Assembly: GCA_964388085.1 (NCBI GenBank)
Contig: CAYLZW010000359.1
Coordinates: 1 to 5,736, forward strand
Direction of reading: 5' to 3'
Origin: CAYLZW01 sp964388085
Lineage (GTDB): Bacteria > Myxococcota > UBA727 > CAYLZW01
DNA length: 5,736 nt
Both the position numbers and the translations under genes were made by a program. Position 1 is the first letter of the stretch, and every line of letters starts with the position of its first letter. Below, in pieces: positions 1 through 5,736 of this stretch. Under the pieces are notes generated by a model. That model saw nothing but the letters and a program-made list of their open reading frames with translations, had not been told where the DNA came from and ran no database searches.

Positions 1-156
1 GAGGGCGCCGCGCTCGCGTTCGCCATCGTCATCCACGCCTGGCAGGTCATCACGCTCGTGCTCTGGGCCGGCCTGTTCGTGGTGCGGGGGGACGTGAGCC
101 TGCAGCGCGTCCGCGAGGCGACCCAGGCGAATGAGGACGCGCCCCCCGCCGTCTGA
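1..156 (+). CDS. C-terminal fragment of a multi-pass membrane protein, possibly flippase-like (YbhN/UPF0104)
   Basis: The reading frame is open from the first base and ends at TGA 154-156, so only the last 51 residues are present. Residues 3-28 form one strongly hydrophobic segment containing His12, Trp14 and Gln15. A Val-Arg-Gly-Asp turn and a short charged tail ending in Pro-Pro-Ala-Val follow. A final membrane helix with a His-Ala-x-Gln motif and a short cytoplasmic tail starting near a 'G-x-x-S-L' element resembles the C-terminus of the lysylphosphatidylglycerol synthase/flippase-like membrane family. That family assignment is from memory of its pattern and is tentative. What is seen directly is the end of an integral membrane protein. 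The next gene lies 86 bp downstream with its own ribosome binding site, so cotranscription is possible but not shown. Confidence 0.5.
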   Translation, partial: EGAALAFAIVIHAWQVITLVLWAGLFVVRGDVSLQRVREATQANEDAPPAV

Positions 157-187
157 GCCGATACCCCCACCGTGCGGCCTCACCAAG

Positions 188-211
188 TTACCGTAATCCG
201 CGTTATGTAAT
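188..211 (+). promoter_or_regulatory. AT-rich patch with a possible -10 element and a short palindrome
   Basis: This patch is strikingly AT-rich for the region. It contains TTACCGTAA (188-196), an inverted repeat of TTAC/GTAA around one base. It also contains TGTAAT (206-211), which matches five of six bases of the sigma-70 -10 consensus. There is no good -35 hexamer at the right distance. It sits 31 bp before the start of the 188-aa gene, so it could be that gene's promoter or an operator. This is weak evidence based on position and composition. Confidence 0.3.
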
Positions 212-242
212 CTCGCAGTCCACCAGCCCAGGAGCCCTCACC

Positions 243-809
243 ATGACGCTTCAGAAGACCTTCGCGGTCACGCTCCTGGCCGCGGGATGGCTGCTCTCCA
301 CAGGCGCGACCGCGGCCGAGCTGCCGGCAGCTCCCGCGGCGCCCGCGAGCGTCGCGGCCGAGGATCCAGCCGGGCAGGGCTTCGTGCGCACGATGAAGAA
401 TGGCGGCGATACCAGCTTCATGGATAAGTATTTTCCGTTCTCGCTCCCCGACGATCTCGAGCCCGAGGTCGCCGACAACGTCGCCGTCCTCTGGGTCTTG
501 AGCGTGTTCGGCACGGGCGTCCTGGCGCCGTTGTGGGCGCCCGCCGTGCTCACGGGCCAGGGCTTCCCGGAAGACTTCGTCGTCGACCTGCTGATCTCGG
601 ACATCCTGCATCTGCTCGCGCAGCTCATCCCTGCAATCGGCTGCGTCCTGGTACCGCTGAACTACCTGTACCTCTGCCCGGTGGCCACCATCGCCATCTA
701 CGACCGCAACCTGAAGGCGGAGCGCCGGGGTTCCCGCACGGCGAAGCAGGTAGCCCCAGGGCCCTCCGCGTTGGCGCTGGCAGACCGCACGGCCCAGATG
801 GCCTACTGA
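243..809 (+). CDS. Exported or membrane-associated hypothetical protein, 188 aa
   Basis: I do not recognise this family. ATG 243 is supported by AGGAG at 230-234 with an 8-base spacer. Residues 1-25 look like a Sec signal peptide: Lys5 in the n-region, a hydrophobic core at about 7-19, and an Ala-Thr-Ala-Ala cleavage region near 22-25. A short Ala/Pro-rich linker (26-40) follows. The body has two further hydrophobic stretches: about 79-103, and about 112-153, where the chain is long enough for two passes and carries Cys134 and Cys145. The tail from about 154 is basic and polar. After signal cleavage it would therefore be an inner-membrane protein, or, if the N-terminus is retained, a three- or four-helix membrane protein. 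The gene stands alone: a membrane-protein fragment lies upstream and a convergent small gene downstream. Function is unknown. The coding call rests on the ribosome site, the signal peptide and GC-rich third positions. Confidence 0.8.
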   Translation: MTLQKTFAVTLLAAGWLLSTGATAAELPAAPAAPASVAAEDPAGQGFVRTMKNGGDTSFMDKYFPFSLPDDLEPEVADNVAVLWVLSVFGTGVLAPLWAPAVLTGQGFPEDFVVDLLISDILHLLAQLIPAIGCVLVPLNYLYLCPVATIAIYDRNLKAERRGSRTAKQVAPGPSALALADRTAQMAY

Positions 810-828
810 TGGGCGTGCGCGACCGCGG

Positions 829-837
829 TTGTCCACA
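829..837 (+). promoter_or_regulatory. DnaA-box-like 9-mer within a 12-bp palindrome
   Basis: TTGTCCACA at 829-837 is identical to the DnaA box preferred in GC-rich actinobacteria and differs by one base from the general TTATCCACA box. It lies inside GTTGTCCACAAC (828-839), a 5-bp inverted repeat with a 2-base centre, in the gap between two convergent genes. Only one copy was seen, so it is not an origin. It may be chance or a lone DnaA binding site. Confidence 0.25.
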
Positions 838-866
838 ACGAAATCACAGCTTCGTGCATCGTCTGC

Positions 867-899
867 GATCTGACGAATAACGAGCTAGAAAGTCAGATC
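867..899. terminator. 8-bp inverted repeat at the junction of convergent genes, possible bidirectional terminator
   Basis: GATCTGAC (867-874) and GTCAGATC (892-899) are perfect reverse complements separated by 17 bases. The right arm covers the stop codon and last codons of the minus-strand small gene. The position between the ends of two convergent genes suits a shared terminator. However, the loop is long and neither side is followed by a T-run, so classical intrinsic termination is not well supported. Confidence 0.3.
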
Positions 900-1066
900 T
901 TATCACCCGAGCACGCCGCTGGAAAAAGCCGCTCCAGCAGCCCGTCCAGGTCCTCGTCCGCTTCGAGCTCCGAGAAGGCCGCGTGCTCGAGCGGCGAGAA
1001 GTGAAACTCCGCGATGACGGTCGGCAGGATCGAGGGGTTCTCCCGGCGGGTGGGACGACGGCGCAT
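893..1066 (-). CDS. Small hypothetical protein, 57 aa
   Basis: I do not recognise this protein. Although the frame is open further upstream to an ATG at 1108, that ATG has no ribosome site. The internal ATG at 1066-1064 follows a perfect AAGGAGG (1080-1074) with a 7-base spacer, and I take it as the start. The stop is TGA at 895-893. The protein has a basic N-terminus with several Arg in the first 8 residues, a middle section around Ile13 to Phe23, and an acidic, Leu-rich segment (about 25-49) with an amphipathic helix pattern and Glu/Asp clusters. It has one Cys (52), no signal peptide and no membrane segment, so it should be cytosolic. The basic-then-acidic layout could suit a small binding partner or regulator, but no function can be assigned. 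It is convergent with the 188-aa gene and divergent from the rimP operon. Confidence 0.6.
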   Translation of the reverse strand: MRRRPTRRENPSILPTVIAEFHFSPLEHAAFSELEADEDLDGLLERLFPAACSGDKI

Positions 1067-1073
1067 GACAGGG

Positions 1074-1080
1074 CCTCCTT
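1074..1080 (-). promoter_or_regulatory. Shine-Dalgarno site that fixes the start of the 57-aa gene
   Basis: Read on the minus strand this is AAGGAGG, a full match to the anti-16S core, ending 7 bases before ATG 1066-1064. It is the strongest ribosome site in the window and the main reason for believing the small gene is translated from this ATG. Confidence 0.7.
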
Positions 1081-1110
1081 CGCGCACGAGGCGCAGCTTG
1101 CCCCCCATCG

Positions 1111-1160
1111 TCTGACCGGATCCGCGTCATCGCCAATTCCTGACCTTCCGACCGGATCCG
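1111..1160. repeat. Pair of 14-bp near-identical direct repeats, operator-like
   Basis: The sequence at 1111-1124 recurs at 1147-1160 with 13 of 14 bases the same (T or C at the third position); the core GACCGGATCCG is identical. The copies start 36 bp apart. Each copy contains the 8-bp palindrome CGGATCCG. Their place 45-94 bp upstream of the small gene's start, on the side facing the rimP promoter region, suits a regulator binding two sites. No regulator can be named. Confidence 0.4.
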
Positions 1161-1171
1161 GCGATGCATCG
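1152..1171. promoter_or_regulatory. Two perfect 10-bp palindromes back to back
   Basis: CCGGATCCGG (1152-1161) is followed without a gap by CGATGCATCG (1162-1171), and both are perfect palindromes. The first overlaps the second copy of the direct repeat. Back-to-back palindromes between divergent genes are typical of operator sites, but this could also be chance in GC-rich DNA. Confidence 0.35.
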
Positions 1172-1190
1172 GTAACCCCTGCATCCCCGC

Positions 1191-1219
1191 TTTACAGCCC
1201 CAGGGACGGTTGCTAGCTA
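1191..1219 (+). promoter_or_regulatory. Weak promoter candidate for the rimP operon (distal)
   Basis: TTTACA (1191-1196) matches five of six -35 bases. At a 17-base spacing lies TAGCTA (1214-1219), which has only the leading TA of a -10 box. If used it would give a leader of about 200 bases before rimP. The -10 is poor and the call is tentative. Confidence 0.2.
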
Positions 1220-1254
1220 GACAATCGGACGCATCTCCCAGCGGAGGTGCACCG

Positions 1255-1281
1255 TCTCGGACGCACGCCGCGGCGCCGAGA
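1255..1281 (+). other. Hairpin in the rimP leader
   Basis: TCTCGG (1255-1260) pairs with CCGAGA (1276-1281). CGC (1262-1264) pairs with GCG (1273-1275) after a single bulged A, giving nine base pairs with an 8-base loop. There is no following T-run, so it is not an intrinsic terminator. If the distal promoter is used it would be a structured part of the leader RNA. Confidence 0.3.
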
Positions 1282-1381
1282 GCGACCCCTCCCTCCTCAT
1301 CCTTGGAAGGACTCGGGCGCTGGTCGTTTCTGGCCCCTCCACGAGAGGCTGGAGATGACCCGCGGCGGAGCTGTTGTTCGT

Positions 1382-1410
1382 TTGACCTGTGTGCCTTTGT
1401 CTGTCGATGT
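1382..1410 (+). promoter_or_regulatory. Weak promoter candidate for the rimP operon (proximal)
   Basis: TTGACC (1382-1387) is a good -35 hexamer. A 17-base spacer leads to CGATGT (1405-1410), which is a poor -10. The following 20 bases to ATG 1431 are relatively T- and G-rich, unlike coding DNA nearby. A start here would leave a very short leader. Confidence 0.25.
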
Positions 1411-1430
1411 GAGCGTGTGTGCGAGAAGGT

Positions 1431-2158
1431 ATGACTGAGACGTTGCAACCCACCGAGCTCGAGCCCTTCGTGGTCGCGCTCGACCCGAAGGAGGAGCTCA
1501 TCCGCTCCCTCGTTGAGCCCGCCGTCGTGGCGGAGGGTTGTCAGCTCGTCTACCTGCAGCTCGTTCAGGGCGCGCGCCGCTCGACCCTGCGGCTGTACAT
1601 CGACCGCGCGGAGGGCGACGGCCGGATTCAGATCGAGGCGCTCGAGAAGCTCAACCGCATGCTCGGCGACCTGCTCGACGTCGAGGACGAGCACCGCGGC
1701 ATCTTCCGCGGCCAGTACAACCTCGAGGTCTCGAGCCCNNNNNNNNNNNNNNNNNNNNNNNNNNNNNNNNNNNNNNNNNNNNNNNNNNNNNNNNNNNNNN
1801 NNNNNNNNNNNNNNNNNNNNNNNNNNNNNNNNNNNNNNAGGACGAGCACCGCGGCATCTTCCGCGGCCAGTACAACCTCGAGGTCTCGAGCCCCGGGCTC
1901 GACCGCCCGCTCGCCAAGCGCAGCCACTTCGAGGCCCAGCAGGGCCAGCGCGTCAAGGCGAAGACGCGCGTGAAGGTCGGCAACGCGCGCTCGTTCACGG
2001 GGCTGCTCCTGGCCGTCTCGGACGAGGGCATCCGCGTCGGGGAAGACGGCGCGGGCACCCTGCTCGGATGGCGTGACCTCACGGAGGCGCACGTCGTCTT
2101 CCAATTCGCTGACAAGGGCGCTCCGAAGCCGAAGCGTTCGAAGAAGAAGGGCTCGTAA
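1431..2158 (+). CDS. rimP: Ribosome maturation factor RimP (interrupted by an assembly gap)
   Basis: RimP binds the 30S subunit during assembly in the cytoplasm and helps the S12/S19 region mature. As printed the frame breaks at a run of 100 N. Collapsing the Ns and one of two identical 55-bp flanks (155 bp) gives one open frame of 190 residues from ATG 1431 to TAA 2156-2158. Numbering that protein, residues 20-103 are the N-terminal alpha/beta domain: EEL, the 'STLRLYID' strand at 51-58, and 'YNLEVSSPGLDRPL' at 96-109, the family's hallmark motif. About 110-175 is the C-terminal SH3-like barrel, and 178-190 a Lys/Arg-rich tail. Length is slightly above the usual 150-180. The start is not certain: AAGG at 1426-1429 lies too close to ATG 1431, and an in-frame GTG at 1419 has no better site. 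It heads the nusA-ylxR-infB operon, as in many bacteria. Confidence 0.92.
1684..1893 (+). repeat. Identical 55-bp copies flanking the N run
   Basis: Bases 1684-1738 and 1839-1893 are identical over all 55 positions, and the copies abut the Ns on either side. Both encode the same piece of RimP (residues 85-103, about EDEHRG to SSP). A real tandem duplication would be out of frame with a 100-base insert, whereas a single copy reads straight through. A repeat of exactly 55 bases ending at the gap is what overlapping contig ends from a k=55 de Bruijn assembly would leave. Confidence 0.9.
1739..1838. other. Assembly gap of exactly 100 N
   Basis: One hundred N is a common placeholder for a gap of unknown size. 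Given the duplicated flanks, the true missing sequence is probably zero bases and the two contigs overlap. Downstream coordinates would shift by 155 if corrected. Confidence 0.95.
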
Positions 2159-2228
2159 GCGCGGTTAGCGCAACGACTCGACGCCACGACGACGCTGTCG
2201 GGCAGTGGGTCGACCAAGGGAGAAGCCG

Positions 2229-3983
<1,755 letters not shown>

Positions 3984-4661
3984 ATGTCGGCGAAGCGGCG
4001 CAAGATCGGCGGAGGACGACGGCAAAAGGCCGTAGGGGCGGACGAGCCCCTGCGCACCTGCGTTGCCTGTCGGACGACGGGGCCCAAAGAGGGGCTCCTC
4101 CGCTTCGTGCGCGCGCCGGACGGCGAGGTCTGGTTCGACGCCTCCGCGCTGCTGCCCGGCAGGGGCGCGTGGACGTGTCCGAGCGCCGCCTGCGTCGAGA
4201 GAGCGAGCGAGCGCGGCGGCTTCGCGCGCGCGTTCGAGGCCCCGGTGATCGTTCCGGTGGACCTCGTCACGCGGGTGCGTACAGTGCTGCAGACCGAGGC
4301 GCTTCACGGCCTCGGGCTCCTCCGCCGGCAGGGCCGCTTGTGGCCCGGTCGCACGGAGGCGTTCTCGCAGACGTCGGTCGGGGAGGCCCGCGTCGTCGTC
4401 ACCGCCTGTGATCTGGCGGAAAGATCCGTACGAGAGGCAGCGGCGGCCGTAGCGGGCCGCGCTGTCCTCGTGGTGGGTCCGGACAAGGCGTCCATGGGGG
4501 ACGCTCTTGGTCGCGGACCTACAGGCGTGCTCGCGCTCGGCCAAGGTCGGCTCGCGAAACGCGTCGTTTGCAATCTCCAGCGCCTGTCGCGTTTGTTGGG
4601 TCTCGTCTCCGACGAGAACGAGCGTGCGGCGCCTTGCGAGACGAGGGTAGCGGGCGTATGA
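3984..4661 (+). CDS. YlxR (DUF448) fused to an L7Ae-like RNA-binding domain, 225 aa
   Basis: The N-terminal part (about 22-90) is a YlxR domain: RTCVACR (24-30), LLRFVR (38-43), a DGEV turn, GRGAW (59-63) and a GGFARAF motif (78-84). YlxR of Bacillus subtilis (RnpM) has been described as an RNase P modulator that binds its RNA. The C-terminal part (about 104-207) has the shape of an L7Ae/L30e/YlxQ domain: LGLLRRQGRL, an ARVVVTACDLAERSV strand-helix, VLVVGPDKASMGDALG and GVLALGQGRLAKRV. In Bacillus these are two adjacent genes, ylxR and ylxQ; here they form one chain. Cys26/Cys29 and Cys65/Cys70 could bind zinc. The usual L7Ae kink-turn motif Gly-x-Asn-Glu-x-x-Lys is only partly kept (Gly-Arg-Thr-Glu-Ala-Phe-Ser at 122-128). 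ATG 3984 directly follows the nusA stop; GAGGGGG at 3966-3972 is a plausible ribosome site. Confidence 0.88.
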   Translation: MSAKRRKIGGGRRQKAVGADEPLRTCVACRTTGPKEGLLRFVRAPDGEVWFDASALLPGRGAWTCPSAACVERASERGGFARAFEAPVIVPVDLVTRVRTVLQTEALHGLGLLRRQGRLWPGRTEAFSQTSVGEARVVVTACDLAERSVREAAAAVAGRAVLVVGPDKASMGDALGRGPTGVLALGQGRLAKRVVCNLQRLSRLLGLVSDENERAAPCETRVAGV

Positions 4662-4666
4662 GCCCG
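4651..4666 (+). other. Short hairpin enclosing the ylxR stop codon
   Basis: CGGGC (4651-4655) pairs with GCCCG (4662-4666), and the 6-base loop holds the TGA stop (4659-4661). It lies 8 bases before the infB ribosome site AGGAG (4675-4679). No T-run follows, so termination is not indicated. It may modulate infB translation or be fortuitous. Confidence 0.3.
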
Positions 4667-4687
4667 TAACTCCTAGGAGCGGGACGA

Positions 4688-5736
4688 ATGGGCAAGTTGC
4701 GTGTCCACGAACTGGCCAAGAAGCTCGGGCTTGCGAATGCCGAGCTCATCGAGAAGCTGCGGGCGGCTGGCGTGCAGGTGAAGACGCATTCTTCGAGTGT
4801 CGACGAGGCGGAAGCCATGCAGGCGCTCGGTCAAAACAAGCCGGCGGCCGCGGAGGCGGCGCCTGCGCGCAAGCGTCCGCGTACCATCGTGCGTCGTCGT
4901 CGTGACGACGAGGTGGAGGCGTCCGAGGGCGGTGACGAGGGCGAAGAAGCGGCCAGCGAGAGCGCCGCCGACGAGGCCCCCGCGGCGGCAGCGCCCGCGG
5001 CCGAGGCGCCTCGCGTGTCCGCGCACGCCAACGGCGACTCCCGCGTCGAGGCGCGCGAGCCCGCCGCGGCGCCGAGCGAGGAGCCGGCCCCCGCGCCGAG
5101 CGCCGCCGCGAGCGCCGAGCCCGCCGCCACGAGCGCCGAGCCCGCGGCTGCCCCCGCGGAGGCCGCGGAGAAGGCCGCGCCCGCCGCGACCCCCGCCGAG
5201 GGCGATGGGGCCGCCGCCGCCGCCGAGCCGGCAGCCTCGTCCGCGGAGGCGGCCGATGGCGCGCCGAAGGCCGACGCCGCCGCGGCGTCGCCGCAGAACG
5301 TCGTGCGCCGCATCGACCCGAACGCGATCAAGGAGCGCCTCGCGGCCGAAGGACGCACGTTCCAGCCGCCGCGCCCGAAGCGTCAGTTCTCCCAGGTGCG
5401 CGAGATCCGCGTGCTGCACGACCGGGCCGGCGGAGGCCCGCAGCTCGTCGACGTGACCGGGCAGGGCCCGAACGCTCGTCCGGGCGGCGGTCGACGCCCC
5501 GGCGCGGGCGGCGCCCCCGGTGGTGCCCCCGGCAAGCCCGGCGGCCCCGGCGACTTCATGTCGTCGAAGGAGCGCCGTGAGATCCGCGGCGGCCGCGACC
5601 TGTGGTTCCACCCCGGCAAGAAGCGCAAGAGCGGGAAGAAGGGCCGCGGTCCCGAGATCACCCAGGCGGCGCAGCACAAGCGCGTCGTCGAGGTGGCCGA
5701 CGTCATCACCGTCGGCGACCTCGCGCACCAGATGGC
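4688..5736 (+). CDS. infB: Translation initiation factor IF-2, N-terminal part
   Basis: IF-2 is the GTPase that places initiator tRNA on the 30S subunit and promotes subunit joining. The frame opens at ATG 4688, preceded by AGGAG (4675-4679) with an 8-base spacer, and runs off the window after 349 codons. The N-terminus (about 1-48) is an IF2N domain: a KLRVHELAKKLG helix, a second helix at about 18-27, and VKTHSSSVDE. Residues about 49-200 are an Ala/Pro/Glu-rich low-complexity linker, opening with the basic patch RKRPRTIVRRRRDD. A conserved-looking block follows (about 203-255: VVRRIDPNAIKERL to LVDVTG), then a Gly/Pro spacer (about 258-288), and a basic block leading to a second IF2N (from about 293, TVGDLAHQM at 342-350). 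The GTP-binding motifs lie beyond the window. The gene is 26 bp from ylxR, so it is almost certainly in the operon. Confidence 0.96.
   Translation, partial: MGKLRVHELAKKLGLANAELIEKLRAAGVQVKTHSSSVDEAEAMQALGQNKPAAAEAAPARKRPRTIVRRRRDDEVEASEGGDEGEEAASESAADEAPAAAAPAAEAPRVSAHANGDSRVEAREPAAAPSEEPAPAPSAAASAEPAATSAEPAAAPAEAAEKAAPAATPAEGDGAAAAAEPAASSAEAADGAPKADAAAASPQNVVRRIDPNAIKERLAAEGRTFQPPRPKRQFSQVREIRVLHDRAGGGPQLVDVTGQGPNARPGGGRRPGAGGAPGGAPGKPGGPGDFMSSKERREIRGGRDLWFHPGKKRKSGKKGRGPEITQAAQHKRVVEVADVITVGDLAHQM
5110..5145 (+). repeat. infB: 15-bp tandem repeat (21-bp period) in the IF-2 linker
   Basis: The 15 bases at 5110-5124 recur exactly at 5131-5145, one period of 21 bases (7 codons) later, encoding Ser-Ala-Glu-Pro-Ala twice. 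The surrounding linker has looser versions of the same unit, such as AEP and AEA. Such in-frame units can expand or contract by slippage without breaking the frame. Confidence 0.55.

Larger units (their letters stand above)
1067..1430. other. Divergent intergenic region with no convincing gene
   Basis: This 364-bp stretch separates the minus-strand small gene from rimP and should hold promoters for both. I see a 14-bp near-perfect direct repeat, a cluster of palindromes (1117-1171), another palindrome CTAGCTAG (1213-1220), two weak sigma-70-like pairs, and two short hairpins (1255-1281 and 1337-1354). No cloverleaf could be found, so the tRNA gene that precedes rimP in Escherichia coli is absent. 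Open frames here have poor third-position bias and no ribosome sites except the one serving the small gene. Confidence 0.55.

Noticed and set aside
1067..1430. tRNA gene before rimP, as in the E. coli metY-rimP-nusA operon
   Set aside because: No acceptor stem, T-loop GTTCGA-type motif or cloverleaf could be traced on either strand.
1247..1438. 63-codon plus-strand frame in the leader, with internal ATG 1355
   Set aside because: GGAG lies directly against ATG 1355 with no spacer, and codon use is unlike the genes around it.
903..1694. 263-codon minus-strand frame overlapping rimP, the leader and the small gene
   Set aside because: It overlaps the start of rimP and the control region, and uses a different frame from the one served by AAGGAGG. 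Its composition is random-like.
1684..1893. Real tandem duplication or insertion in rimP
   Set aside because: Identity of exactly 55 bases ending at a 100-N placeholder, and frame restoration on collapse, make an assembly overlap far more likely.
1847..1899. CRISPR-like repeat spacing around the N run
   Set aside because: There are only two copies, both coding for the same RimP segment, with no spacer sequence.
4673..5728. 351-codon open frame on the minus strand opposite infB
   Set aside because: It is again in register with infB and dominated by Arg/Gly/Leu from the complement of Ala/Pro/Glu codons; there is no ribosome site, and a sure gene lies on the other strand.

Overview
This window looks like chromosomal DNA from a very GC-rich bacterium, most likely a myxobacterium of the Polyangiales/Sorangium type. 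The evidence is the strong bias for G or C at third codon positions, the order rimP-nusA-ylxR-infB, an IF-2 with a long Ala/Pro/Glu linker after its first IF2N domain, and a NusA with an extended acidic tail. The lineage is an inference from gene style, not from a search.

Positions 1-1430 hold unrelated accessory material. First comes the last 51 codons of a multi-pass membrane protein, possibly of the flippase-like YbhN/UPF0104 family. Next is a 188-aa exported or membrane protein of unknown function (243-809). A convergent 57-aa protein of unknown function follows on the minus strand (893-1066); its start is fixed by a perfect Shine-Dalgarno sequence. The 83-bp convergent gap (810-892) holds a DnaA-box-like 9-mer, and an 8-bp inverted repeat straddles the end of that gap. 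The 364-bp divergent region (1067-1430) has no convincing gene but carries repeated and back-to-back palindromes and weak promoter-like elements.

Positions 1431 to the end carry a transcription/translation operon read left to right: rimP (30S maturation), nusA (transcription elongation, termination and antitermination), a ylxR gene fused to an L7Ae-like domain, and infB (IF-2), which runs off the window before its GTPase domain. The spacings are 70 bp (rimP-nusA), 0 bp (nusA-ylxR, stop abutting start) and 26 bp (ylxR-infB), with no evident terminators between them. The products couple RNA polymerase, RNA binding, ribosome assembly and initiation.

The run of exactly 100 N inside rimP is almost certainly an assembly artefact. 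It is flanked by two identical 55-bp copies (1684-1738 and 1839-1893). Removing the Ns and one copy (155 bp) restores a single intact 190-aa RimP reading frame. I found no wholly new system. The items most worth following are the YlxR-L7Ae fusion, the small minus-strand gene and the palindrome cluster in front of the operon.
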